Shown here one piece after another: positions 16,640 through 24,402 of a stretch of 64,000 bases of DNA. The DNA is taken from NCBI RefSeq assembly GCF_026625985.1, contig NZ_CP113116.1:5518001-5582000 (forward strand). Direction: 5' to 3'. The notes under the pieces are model-generated. The model had not been told where the DNA came from and made no database searches. It worked only from the letters and a program-made list of their open reading frames with translations. The translations under genes and the position numbers were made by a program. This stretch comes from Mycobacterium sp. Aquia_213 (lineage in GTDB: Bacteria > Actinomycetota > Actinomycetes > Mycobacteriales > Mycobacteriaceae). Within the stretch, counting starts at the first letter, position 1. Each line of letters opens with the position of its first letter.

Positions 16640-18283
16640 CTATAGCGTTTCGTCTAGCTCGCCGAGCCGGTCGGTCAGCCGCAGATTCTCCGAGTAGTCC
16701 ACCGGGCAGCAGATCAGCGACACTCCGTCCTCGTCGAGTGCGGCCCGCAGCGTCGGCAGCAGCTCGTCGGCACTGTTGATCCGATATCCCTTGGCGCCAA
16801 AGCTTTCGGCGTACTGCACGATGTCGGGATTGCCGAACTTCACGTAGTAGTGGGCCCCGAGCTCGAGATCCATCTTCCATTCGATCAGGCCGTACCCGCC
16901 GTCTTCCCAAATCAACACCACCAGCGGTATCTTCTCCCGCACGGCGGTCTCGATCTCCTGCGAGTTCATCAGGAAGGCACCGTCACCCACCACCGCCAGC
17001 ACCTTGACGTCGGGTTGTGCCAGCTTCACCCCCAGCGCACCGGGTAGGGCAAAACCCATGGTGGACAATCCGTTTGAGATCAGACATGTGTTGCGTTCGA
17101 AAGTCGGATACAGCCGGGCCATCCACATCTTGGTGGCTCCGGTGTCGACCAGCACCACGTCGGAGCGGCCCAGCGCCTCCCTAGTGTCGGCAACCACCCG
17201 CTGCGGGGCCAATGGGAATCGCGAATCTTGTTGTCCACGAGCGAATTCCTCGGCCAACAACCCCGACCCGGGTACGTCGGCATCGTCGAAACGGTGGCCG
17301 GCGAGAGCGTCGGCGAGTTCGTTCAGTGAATCGCTGATGTCGCCGATGATGCCGACATCGACCGAGTAGTGCGCGTCCACCTCGGCCGGGAAGCGATGGA
17401 CGTGGATGATCTTCTTGTCGGCCTGCGGGTTGATCCGGACCGGGTCGAATTCCTGCAACTCGTAGCCGACCGCGATCACGACGTCGGCGCAGTCGAACCC
17501 GAAGTTGACGTAGTCGTGCCGCATGAACCCGATGGTCCCGATGCTGTTGGGGTGATCGTCGGGCATCACGCCCTTGCCGTGGAAGGTGTTGGCGACCCGG
17601 ATCCCGAGTTCCTCCGCGAAGCGGACCAGGGCCGCGGTGGCGTCGCTGCGGGCGGCCCCGTGCCCGGCCAGCAGCACGGGACACTGCGCGTTGCGCAGGA
17701 TGTCGACCGCCCGCGCCAGCTGGCCGGGCGCCGGCGCGTCGGCGCGGACAACGTTGCGCGGCAACGCCGTCAGCTCGTAGTCGGTCTCGTCGGCGTCGAT
17801 CTGCTCGGGCACCGCGAGATACACCGCAGCGGGTCGTTCGGTCTCGGCGGTTTTGAACGCCTTGCGGACCATCTCCGGAATGGCGTGCGCAGTGGGGACC
17901 GCGGCCGACCATCGGGTGATCGGCGCGAACATCGACACCAGGTCGACGTACTGGTGGGACTCCTTGTATTCGCGGTCCTGACCGACCTGTGCCGAGATGG
18001 CGACCACCGGGGTGCTGTTGGTGGTGGCGTCGGCGACGCCGAGCTGCATGTTGATCGCACCCGGGCCCAGCGTGGCCGACACCACGCCGGCGCGTCCGGT
18101 GACGCGGCCGTACATCTCGGCCATGAAGGCGGCCGCCTGTTCGTGCCGGGTGAGCACATAGCGGATGCTGGAGTGCGCCAGCGCCTGAGTAAACCGGATG
18201 TTCTCCTCGCCCGGTATCCCGAAGACGAAGGCAACCCCCTCGTTCTCCAGGCACTTCACGATCAATTGAGCCGCAGTGCTCAT
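16640..18283 (-). CDS. Thiamine-diphosphate enzyme, acetolactate-synthase type (possible 2-oxoglutarate decarboxylase)
   Basis: A 547-residue TPP-dependent enzyme. The N-terminal PYR domain has the activating Glu48 in RHEQAAAFMAEMYGRVTGR. The C-terminal PP domain has GDGAFLMNSQEIETA at 433 and ends the cofactor motif with EDGGYGLIEWK at 460-470 rather than the usual NN. No FAD-type features are obvious. The KCLENEG start, NTCLISNG, FGNPDIVQYAESFGAKGYRI and CPVDYSEN resemble, from memory, the cyanobacterial 2-oxoglutarate decarboxylase that is also annotated as acetolactate synthase. It is divergent from gabD1 (succinate-semialdehyde dehydrogenase), which fits that role. ATG 18283 has GGGAGG upstream. 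Catabolic acetolactate synthase is the alternative. Confidence 0.8.
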   Translation of the reverse strand: MSTAAQLIVKCLENEGVAFVFGIPGEENIRFTQALAHSSIRYVLTRHEQAAAFMAEMYGRVTGRAGVVSATLGPGAINMQLGVADATTNSTPVVAISAQVGQDREYKESHQYVDLVSMFAPITRWSAAVPTAHAIPEMVRKAFKTAETERPAAVYLAVPEQIDADETDYELTALPRNVVRADAPAPGQLARAVDILRNAQCPVLLAGHGAARSDATAALVRFAEELGIRVANTFHGKGVMPDDHPNSIGTIGFMRHDYVNFGFDCADVVIAVGYELQEFDPVRINPQADKKIIHVHRFPAEVDAHYSVDVGIIGDISDSLNELADALAGHRFDDADVPGSGLLAEEFARGQQDSRFPLAPQRVVADTREALGRSDVVLVDTGATKMWMARLYPTFERNTCLISNGLSTMGFALPGALGVKLAQPDVKVLAVVGDGAFLMNSQEIETAVREKIPLVVLIWEDGGYGLIEWKMDLELGAHYYVKFGNPDIVQYAESFGAKGYRINSADELLPTLRAALDEDGVSLICCPVDYSENLRLTDRLGELDETL

Positions 18284-18373
18284 CCGCCACCTCCCTCTGG
18301 GAACGATAGTGGCAGGCTAGATGTTGGACATTTTTGCAAGCATCTTGAATGACGCAGATGAAGGAGGCCCACT

Positions 18374-19750
18374 GTGGCCATCGCCACTATCAACCCGGCC
18401 ACCGGCGAGACAGTAAAGACCTTCACTCCCGCGACGGACGACGAGGTCGATGCCGCGATCGCGCGTGCGCACGCCCGGTTCCTCGACTACCGCCACAACA
18501 CCACGTTCGCCCAGCGCGCCGAATGGGCAAACAATGTCGCGGATCTCCTGGAAAAGGAGGCCGACGACGTCGCGGCCATGATGACCCTCGAGATGGGCAA
18601 GACCCTGAAATCGGCCAAGGCCGAAGCGCTCAAGTGCGCCAAGGGTTTTCGTTACTACGCCGAGAACGCCGAGAAGCTGTTGGCCGACGAGCCGGCGGAA
18701 GCTTCCAAGGTCGGCGCGAAACGGGCCTACACCCGGTGGCAGCCGCTCGGCGTGGTGCTGGCGGTGATGCCGTGGAACTTCCCACTCTGGCAGGCGGTGC
18801 GGTTCGCCGCGCCGGCGTTGATGGCCGGCAACGTCGGCCTGCTCAAGCACGCGTCGAATGTGCCGCAGTCGGCGCTGTATCTCTCCGACGTCATCACCCG
18901 CGGCGGGTTCCCCGCGGACTGCTTCCAGACGCTGCTGATCTCGTCGAGTGCCGTCGAGCGCATCCTGCGCGACCCGCGCGTCGCGGCGGCCACCTTGACC
19001 GGCAGCGAACCGGCCGGCCAGTCGGTTGCCGCCATCTGCGGTGACGAGATCAAACCCACCGTGATGGAGCTCGGCGGCAGCGACCCGTTCATCGTGATGC
19101 CGTCGGTGGACCTCGATGAGGCCGTCAAGACCGCCGTCACCGGGCGGGTGCAGAACAACGGGCAATCCTGTATCGCCGCCAAGCGGTTCATCGTGCACAC
19201 CGACATCTACGACACGTTCGTCGACAAGTTCGTCGAGCGCATGGCAGCGCTCAAGGTCGGCGACCCGACCGACCCGGACACCGACGTGGGTCCGCTGGCC
19301 ACCGAATCGGGCCGCGACGAAATCGCCAAGCAGGTCGACGACGCGGCTGCGGCCGGCGCGAAAATCCGCCTCGGCGGTCAGACTCCCGACCAACCGGGAT
19401 GGTTCTACCCGCCGACGGTGGTCACCGAGATCACCAAGGACATGGCGCTCTACACCGAAGAGGTCTTCGGTCCGGTTGCGTCGATGTACCGCGCCCAGGA
19501 CATCGACGAGGCCATCGAGATCGCCAACGCCACGACGTTCGGGCTGGGCTCCAACGCCTGGACCAACGACGAGGCCGAGCAGGAGCGCTTCATCGAAGAC
19601 ATCGAGGCCGGGCAGGTCTTCATCAACGGGATGACGGTGTCCTACCCGGAGCTGGGCTTCGGCGGTATCAAGCGCTCCGGCTACGGTCGCGAGCTGGCGG
19701 GCCTGGGCATCCGCGCGTTCTGCAACGCCAAGACGGTCTGGGTCGGCTAG
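18374..19750 (+). CDS. gabD1: GabD1 succinate-semialdehyde dehydrogenase
   Basis: A 458-residue NAD(P)-dependent aldehyde dehydrogenase that oxidises succinic semialdehyde to succinate. The Asn/Trp loop MPWNFPLWQ is at about 134-142, the general base Glu in MELGGSDPF at about 233, and the nucleophile Cys in NNGQSCIAAKR at about 264; SYPELGFGGIKRSGYGRE lies near the C-terminus. GTG 18374 has AAGGAGG about 7 nt upstream and gives the length of the M. tuberculosis enzyme. It shares a 90-bp divergent promoter region with the TPP enzyme and converges on R2lox-2. Confidence 0.95.
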   Translation: MAIATINPATGETVKTFTPATDDEVDAAIARAHARFLDYRHNTTFAQRAEWANNVADLLEKEADDVAAMMTLEMGKTLKSAKAEALKCAKGFRYYAENAEKLLADEPAEASKVGAKRAYTRWQPLGVVLAVMPWNFPLWQAVRFAAPALMAGNVGLLKHASNVPQSALYLSDVITRGGFPADCFQTLLISSSAVERILRDPRVAAATLTGSEPAGQSVAAICGDEIKPTVMELGGSDPFIVMPSVDLDEAVKTAVTGRVQNNGQSCIAAKRFIVHTDIYDTFVDKFVERMAALKVGDPTDPDTDVGPLATESGRDEIAKQVDDAAAAGAKIRLGGQTPDQPGWFYPPTVVTEITKDMALYTEEVFGPVASMYRAQDIDEAIEIANATTFGLGSNAWTNDEAEQERFIEDIEAGQVFINGMTVSYPELGFGGIKRSGYGRELAGLGIRAFCNAKTVWVG

Positions 19751-19770
19751 CGGGTCTGGCCCGGACGCCG

Positions 19771-19806
19771 CGGCGGTCGCAAGCGCGGCGGGCCGCCGCC
19801 ATCAAA
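19771..19806. repeat. Short copy of the dispersed repeat seen at the aftD start
   Basis: CGGCGGTCGCAAGCGCGGCG followed by GGCCGCCGCCATCAAAC lies between the convergent gabD1 and R2lox-2 stops. The same word order (CGGCG-TCGCAAGCGCGGCG, GTCGCCGCCATCGAAC) occurs at 8149-8277. It can fold into a GC-rich hairpin and may act as a terminator. Confidence 0.5.
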
Positions 19807-20740
19807 CGGAGGCCAGGGCCAGCTCGTCCTCTTCGGCGAAGGTGTCCTCGAGCTGCAGCGGCGAATAGTCGAGGTCGATCTCGCCGAGCGGACGCCCGCG
19901 GGCGCTGGAGATGGTGCCGAACCGGCGCATGCCCTTGTCGGAGGCGTACTGCATGAACTCGTCCACCGACAGACCGAAGGGCATCGGGTCGTACAGGGCG
20001 AAGCCCTCTTCGATCAGGCGCAACCCGAGCGGCATCAGCTCGTTCATCCGCGTTTCGAAGACGCCCCAGTTGGCGTCGTCGGCGGCGACATGGCGCCGGC
20101 AGGTGAAGGTGCCCCACGCCATGTGGCGTCGCTCGTCGTCGCCGATGCGCCGGACCAGCTCCTGCATGCCGGGCAGGATGCCGCGCTCCACGCAGATCTT
20201 GTGCCAGCCGAAGTAGCCGGTCAGCGCCAGCATGCCCTCGACCATGTGGTTGTAGGTGACCGACGCCCGGACCTGGGCGGCCGGCGACGGATCGACCGAC
20301 AACGCGCTCAGACAGTCCGGCAGCTCCTCGTAGAAAATCGTCCGGTAGGTCGGGACGTCCTCGAGAAAGTTGTGTAGGTCCTCGGTGATGCCTACGGCGT
20401 CGAGCCACATCCGGAACACCTGGACGTGCTTGGCCTCCTCGAAGGCGAACTGCGTCAGATACATCTCGTCGCCGAGTCGGCCCTCGGCCCGCATCGCGGC
20501 CATGAACGGCTGGATGTCCTGCGTCACCGATTCCTCGCCGGCGATGAACTCGGCGCACAACCGGGTCGCGTAGCTGCGTTCGTCGTCGGTCAGGCGTTCC
20601 CAGTCCTCGCGGTCGCGGGAGAAGTCGATGTCGGCCGGATTCCAGAATTTCGCGTTACCGCCCGCAAATAACTTGAGCGGCAAGCTATCCCAGTTGAGGC
20701 CGCCCTCGGACATTGAGGCAATTCGGGTGCGGTGATTCAT
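19802..20740 (-). CDS. nrdB: R2-like ligand-binding oxidase (R2lox), copy 2, Rv0233 ortholog
   Basis: A 312-residue R2lox protein closely related to the copy at 14728. Numbered one higher than the M. tuberculosis protein, it keeps the metal ligands Glu69, Glu102, His105, Glu168, Glu203 and His206 and the cross-link pair Val72/Tyr163. Its neighbours (TetR immediately upstream with a 4-nt ATGA overlap, gabD1 convergent) match Rv0232-Rv0233-Rv0234c, so this is the syntenic ortholog. ATG 20740 has GAGGAGG just upstream, inside the end of the TetR gene. The symbol nrdB is historical. R2lox is thought to oxidise a hydrophobic ligand; the physiological substrate is unknown. Confidence 0.92.
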   Translation of the reverse strand: MNHRTRIASMSEGGLNWDSLPLKLFAGGNAKFWNPADIDFSRDREDWERLTDDERSYATRLCAEFIAGEESVTQDIQPFMAAMRAEGRLGDEMYLTQFAFEEAKHVQVFRMWLDAVGITEDLHNFLEDVPTYRTIFYEELPDCLSALSVDPSPAAQVRASVTYNHMVEGMLALTGYFGWHKICVERGILPGMQELVRRIGDDERRHMAWGTFTCRRHVAADDANWGVFETRMNELMPLGLRLIEEGFALYDPMPFGLSVDEFMQYASDKGMRRFGTISSARGRPLGEIDLDYSPLQLEDTFAEEDELALASV

Positions 20741-21438
20741 GTGACCTCCTCAGATCGCATTGGGGCTGGGTTGGTGGAGGCATTCGGTGTCGCGGGCGAG
20801 GCCGCGAACGCGGCGATCAGCACCGCGACCAGCCTGCGCACGGCCAGCGCCGGCTGCTCGGGGCTGGGCTCGTCGAGGCCGAGTATCGGGTCCAGGCCGC
20901 GCATGTAGGGCGCGAGCGCCAGGTGCGGAAAGATCAGCAACAGCAGCGACAGCAGCGCGTCGGTGTCGGCGTCGGCGCGCAGATCGCCGCGGGTCTGGGC
21001 GCCGTGCACCAGCGGCCGCAGCACCTCCAGGTAGTGCCGGTGGATGACGCTGCGCACGCTGATGCGGGCGTCGGTGTCGACCTCCAGGGTCGCCGCGGCG
21101 TGCAGCGATCGTTCCCGCGGATGCTCGGCGAAGTAGGCGACCCAGCCGTCGAGCAGCTCGGTGAGAAATTCGAAGAACGGCCGGTTCGGGTCGAGCTCGC
21201 GAATCAGGTCTTCCATGTAGGTGCGCACCCGCTGGCTGCCGATGTCGGCGATGAACGCGAACAGGTCGCGCTTGTCCGCGAAGTACTGGAACAGGCTGCC
21301 CTTGGCGACCCCGGCCCGGCGCGCGATCACGTTCAGGCTGCCGCCGGAAAACCCGTGCGCCCCGAACTCGGCCTCGGCGGCGTCGATGATGGCTGTGCGT
21401 CGAGCGGGGTCGACCCGCGCCCAGGTAACCGTCGGCAT
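20737..21438 (-). CDS. TetR-family regulator of the R2lox-2 operon (Rv0232-like)
   Basis: A 233-residue TetR protein. The helix-turn-helix is at about residues 15-60 (IIDAAEAEFGAHGFSGGSLN, AGVAKGSLFQYFADKRDLF). A ligand domain follows, with an Ala/Pro-rich tail. Its stop overlaps the R2lox-2 start by 4 nt, so both are made from one mRNA. A perfect palindrome 18 nt upstream of its start is a likely autoregulatory operator. Confidence 0.9.
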   Translation of the reverse strand: MPTVTWARVDPARRTAIIDAAEAEFGAHGFSGGSLNVIARRAGVAKGSLFQYFADKRDLFAFIADIGSQRVRTYMEDLIRELDPNRPFFEFLTELLDGWVAYFAEHPRERSLHAAATLEVDTDARISVRSVIHRHYLEVLRPLVHGAQTRGDLRADADTDALLSLLLLIFPHLALAPYMRGLDPILGLDEPSPEQPALAVRRLVAVLIAAFAASPATPNASTNPAPMRSEEVT

Positions 21439-21455
21439 CTCGCCTCCTTGCGTCG

Positions 21456-21470
21456 ATGACCAGTGGTCAT
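21456..21470. promoter_or_regulatory. Palindromic operator candidate upstream of the TetR-R2lox-2 operon
   Basis: ATGACCA-G-TGGTCAT is a perfect palindrome with 7-bp arms, the size and position expected for a TetR-family operator. It lies 18-32 nt upstream of the TetR start codon. Confidence 0.6.
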
Positions 21471-21483
21471 TCTACTGTGAGCC

Positions 21484-21579
21484 ACGCCACAGTCAAGAGG
21501 GTGCGTTCCGGTCCTCGCGGCCCAACGTGAAACTAACTTCACGCTCGCGGCCCAACGTGAAACCAACTTCACGCTCGGC
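21484..21579 (+). repeat. 95-bp repeat, left copy (tandem GCGGCCCAACGTGAAACYAACTTCACGCTC units)
   Basis: The element starts ACGCCACAGTCAAGAGGGTG and then carries two tandem units CGGCCCAACGTGAA-ACTAAC-TTCACGCTCG and CGGCCCAACGTGAA-ACCAAC-TTCACGCTCG. Each unit has an internal CGTGAA/TTCACG palindrome. Nearly the same sequence stands at 25651-25748 in the same orientation, and a shorter one in reverse orientation at 38495-38560. Confidence 0.85.
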
Positions 21580-21636
21580 GTGCCGGACACCGGCAGCGGC
21601 ACAGCCAGATCGCACGCGAAGATTGAAGGCACTGGC

Positions 21637-21642
21637 TACCAT
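21637..21642 (+). promoter_or_regulatory. -10 hexamer for a leaderless LuxR-family mRNA
   Basis: TACCAT is followed by exactly 6 nt and then GTG 21649. No ribosome binding site lies close to that GTG. The spacing fits transcription starting at the first base of the start codon. Confidence 0.5.
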
Positions 21643-21648
21643 TTTCAG

Positions 21649-24279
21649 GTGTTTGAATACTGGCCCATCGTCGGCAGAAGCAGGGAGATCGACGAGGTCA
21701 GCCGCCTGCTCGCCGCTGCTGACGGGCTGGGGGGTGTCGCATTGTCGGGCAAAGCCGGGGTGGGCAAGTCGCGATTGGCCCGCGAGGCCGTGCTGGCGGC
21801 CGCGGATGCCGGCTGGACGGTCCGCAGCACAGCCGCCACCGTTACCAGCCGCACGATTCCGCTGGGCGCCTTCGCAACATGGACCGACGATGCCGACGGC
21901 GCGCCCCACACATTGGCGCGCCGGGTCGTTGATGCGTTGACCGCCGGTACGCAACCGGACCGTCTCCTGGTCTTCGTCGACGACGCCCACCTCCTCGATG
22001 ATCTGTCCGCCCTGGTGCTGCATCAACTCGTGCAGTTGCAGGCCGCGACGGTCATCGTCACGATTCGTACGGGCGAGCGGGCTCCGGCCGCAGTGACGGC
22101 ACTCTGGAAAGACGGACCGGTGGAGCGGCTCGAGGTCGACCCGCTGACCCACGGCCAGATCGACGAGCTGTTGTTGGCAGTGACGGGGTGCGCACCGGAT
22201 CAGCGGTGCGGGGACGAACTGTGGCGTCTCACCCGCGGAAACGTGTTGTTCCTGCGGCAGCTGGTCGAACAGGAGCTCCGCGCGGGACGCATGGTGAGCG
22301 ACGACGGCGTGCTGCGCTGGCAGGGAAACCTCGGCGTGTCCGGGTCCCTCGCAGAGCTGGTGGACGCGCAGATCGGCGCCATTCCCGACGACGTGCGCGA
22401 CGTCGTCGATCTCGTGGCCGTTTCCGAACCTGTCGACTGGCAGTGCCTGAGACTGCTCGCCGAGCAGGACGCCATTGAAGAGGCCGAACAGCGCGGATTG
22501 ATCCGGTTGTCCGCCGACGAGGTGTACATCGGCCATCCCATGTTCGCCGAGGTGCGCCTGGATCGCTGCGGCTCCTCGCGGTTGCGACGCCTGCGCGGCC
22601 AGGTCGCGACCGCGATGAAGGACGGCGGGCGCGCCGCGAAGGTGATGAAGCGGGGACTGCTCTGGTTGGAGTCGGACCTGCCGCCTGAGCCGGACGTGCT
22701 GCTGTCGGCAGCCACGGCGGCGAGTTCGCTCTTGGACTTCGAAACCGCGCAGCGGCTTTTCGCCGCCGCCGCCGCAACCGGTATCGGCGCGCAAGCGCGA
22801 ATACCCCTTGCCTACTCCCTGTTCATGATGGAGAAGGGCGAGCTTGCGTTGGAAGTCCTCGACGGCGTCGAGGTCGACGAGGCGACAGAATCCGCATTCA
22901 TCAACGACATCGTGATGCGTGCGTCAAATCTCTTGTGGGGCATGCGATCACCGGAGCGGTCCTGGCGGCTCATCGACGATGCCCTCAAGGCCTCGCACGG
23001 TGCGCGACGGCAGCAAGTGCTGGTGTTTCGCGCCAATCAGCTTGCGCTGGCGGCGAAGCCGCATGAGGTCCTGACGACGATGGACGAGGTCGATTATCGG
23101 GACCTCGACCGCTACGGGGCGACGATGGCGTATGGCGCCGAGAGCATGGCCTATGGCGAACTCGGTCAACCCGATCAGGCCGTGGCAAAGGCTATCGAAG
23201 CCGACGAGGCACTCACGCTGAGCGAGCAGGGCAAGTTCCTTCGCCAGACGCTGACCGAGTTTCACACGTTCGCCTTGGTGGCCGCCGGACGCATTGCCGA
23301 AGCAGTCGACGTGGCCGAACGCCACTTCCGCGCCCACCGCGACGAGCCGCCGGATGTACGAGCGGTGGCGGCGGAGATCCTTGGCATGGTGATGTTGGCC
23401 GCCGGTGACCTCGACGCGGCGCTGCGGCATCTGCCACATGAAGTCGATGCCCAGAACGCCAACAGTTTCCACGTCGTGAACAGCTTCCATCGGTTCCACT
23501 TGCTGCGTGCGCAGGCACTGGCCCGATCCGGCGATGCGGATGCAGCCGCTGACACGCTGGACACTGCCCGAGCACATTGGCATCCGGCCTACGTGTACGT
23601 CACGTCCACCGAACTGCTGAGCGAAGCCTGGCTGGCGGCGGTTCGCTCGCGCTCTACCGAGGCGCGCCAACTCGCACGCAAGGCGGCGGACTTCGCGCGC
23701 GACCACGATCAACTTGCCCGTGAAGTGTGGTGTCTACAGACCGCCGTGCAATTCGACGACACCGATGCGGCCGAGCGGCTCGCGGATCTCGCGACGCGCG
23801 TCGAAGGCCCGCGCGTTGTGGTCGCGGCGCGCTATGCGGCGGCGCTGCAAGCCGACGACGCCGGCGAACTCGACCGGGTATCAACCGAATTCGAGGCGAT
23901 GGGCGACCTGCTGACCGGCGCCGACGCCGCGGGGCAAGCCGCCACGTCACACCGGCGCGCGGGCCGCGCAGGCAGCGCGATGACAGCCGCGGCACGCGCA
24001 CACCGGCTGGCGGCACGGTGTCACGGCGCGACCAGCCCCGCCATCGAAGCAGCTTCCTTCGCACCGCCGTTCACCAACCGAGAACGCGAGATCGCGGTGT
24101 TGGTTGCCCAGGGCCTGTCGAATCGTGAGATCGCCGAGGCGGTGTCGTTGTCCGTGCGGACCGTCGAGAGCCACATTTATCGGGCCTGCAGTAAGGCCGG
24201 TGTGGCCGGCCGCGGCGGCCTGGCCGACGTCATCGGCGGTGCGGCCCGCGCGCCTCGCTACGGCACCGCCGAGCGGTGA
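21649..24279 (+). CDS. LuxR-family regulator with N-terminal AAA/STAND ATPase (LAL type)
   Basis: An 876-residue transcriptional regulator. Walker A GKAGVGKSR is at 34-42, Walker B LLVFVDDAH at about 104-112, and a helical repeat (TPR-like) region runs from about 350 to 780. The LuxR helix-turn-helix near 808-860 includes FTNREREIAVLVAQGLSNRE and VSLSVRTVESHIYRACSKAG. Such proteins are signal-responsive activators of the MalT type. I chose GTG 21649, before the conserved YWPIVGR, because a -10 hexamer lies 6 nt upstream; GTG 21580 would begin inside the 95-bp repeat. I recall no such gene here in M. tuberculosis, and it lies inside a repeat-bounded segment with a PPE gene. Confidence 0.85.
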   Translation: MFEYWPIVGRSREIDEVSRLLAAADGLGGVALSGKAGVGKSRLAREAVLAAADAGWTVRSTAATVTSRTIPLGAFATWTDDADGAPHTLARRVVDALTAGTQPDRLLVFVDDAHLLDDLSALVLHQLVQLQAATVIVTIRTGERAPAAVTALWKDGPVERLEVDPLTHGQIDELLLAVTGCAPDQRCGDELWRLTRGNVLFLRQLVEQELRAGRMVSDDGVLRWQGNLGVSGSLAELVDAQIGAIPDDVRDVVDLVAVSEPVDWQCLRLLAEQDAIEEAEQRGLIRLSADEVYIGHPMFAEVRLDRCGSSRLRRLRGQVATAMKDGGRAAKVMKRGLLWLESDLPPEPDVLLSAATAASSLLDFETAQRLFAAAAATGIGAQARIPLAYSLFMMEKGELALEVLDGVEVDEATESAFINDIVMRASNLLWGMRSPERSWRLIDDALKASHGARRQQVLVFRANQLALAAKPHEVLTTMDEVDYRDLDRYGATMAYGAESMAYGELGQPDQAVAKAIEADEALTLSEQGKFLRQTLTEFHTFALVAAGRIAEAVDVAERHFRAHRDEPPDVRAVAAEILGMVMLAAGDLDAALRHLPHEVDAQNANSFHVVNSFHRFHLLRAQALARSGDADAAADTLDTARAHWHPAYVYVTSTELLSEAWLAAVRSRSTEARQLARKAADFARDHDQLAREVWCLQTAVQFDDTDAAERLADLATRVEGPRVVVAARYAAALQADDAGELDRVSTEFEAMGDLLTGADAAGQAATSHRRAGRAGSAMTAAARAHRLAARCHGATSPAIEAASFAPPFTNREREIAVLVAQGLSNREIAEAVSLSVRTVESHIYRACSKAGVAGRGGLADVIGGAARAPRYGTAER

Positions 24280-24322
24280 ATGCAGTAGTCCTTCGCTGAG
24301 GCTGGCAAAAATGCAGTAGTCC
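24280..24322 (+). repeat. Direct repeat ATGCAGTAGTCC upstream of the PPE gene
   Basis: ATGCAGTAGTCC occurs at 24280-24291 and again at 24311-24322, 31 bp (three helical turns) apart. The spacing would suit a DNA-binding protein contacting one face of the helix. The repeat is visible; the function is inferred. Confidence 0.35.
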
Positions 24323-24402
24323 GTCCCGGAACGAACTGTCGTCGCTTTGGCACACGATGGTCGGCGAATGTGCTGGCCATGTCGTGACGAAAGCAAAATG
24401 CC

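Noticed and set aside
14728..20740. Reading the two nrdB-like genes as ribonucleotide reductase small subunits
   Set aside because: The Val/Tyr cross-link pair and overall sequence are those of R2lox; no nrdE/nrdA partner lies nearby.
21484..21579. Possible CRISPR array
   Set aside because: Only two adjacent 30-bp units without spacers and no cas genes; it is a palindromic dispersed repeat.
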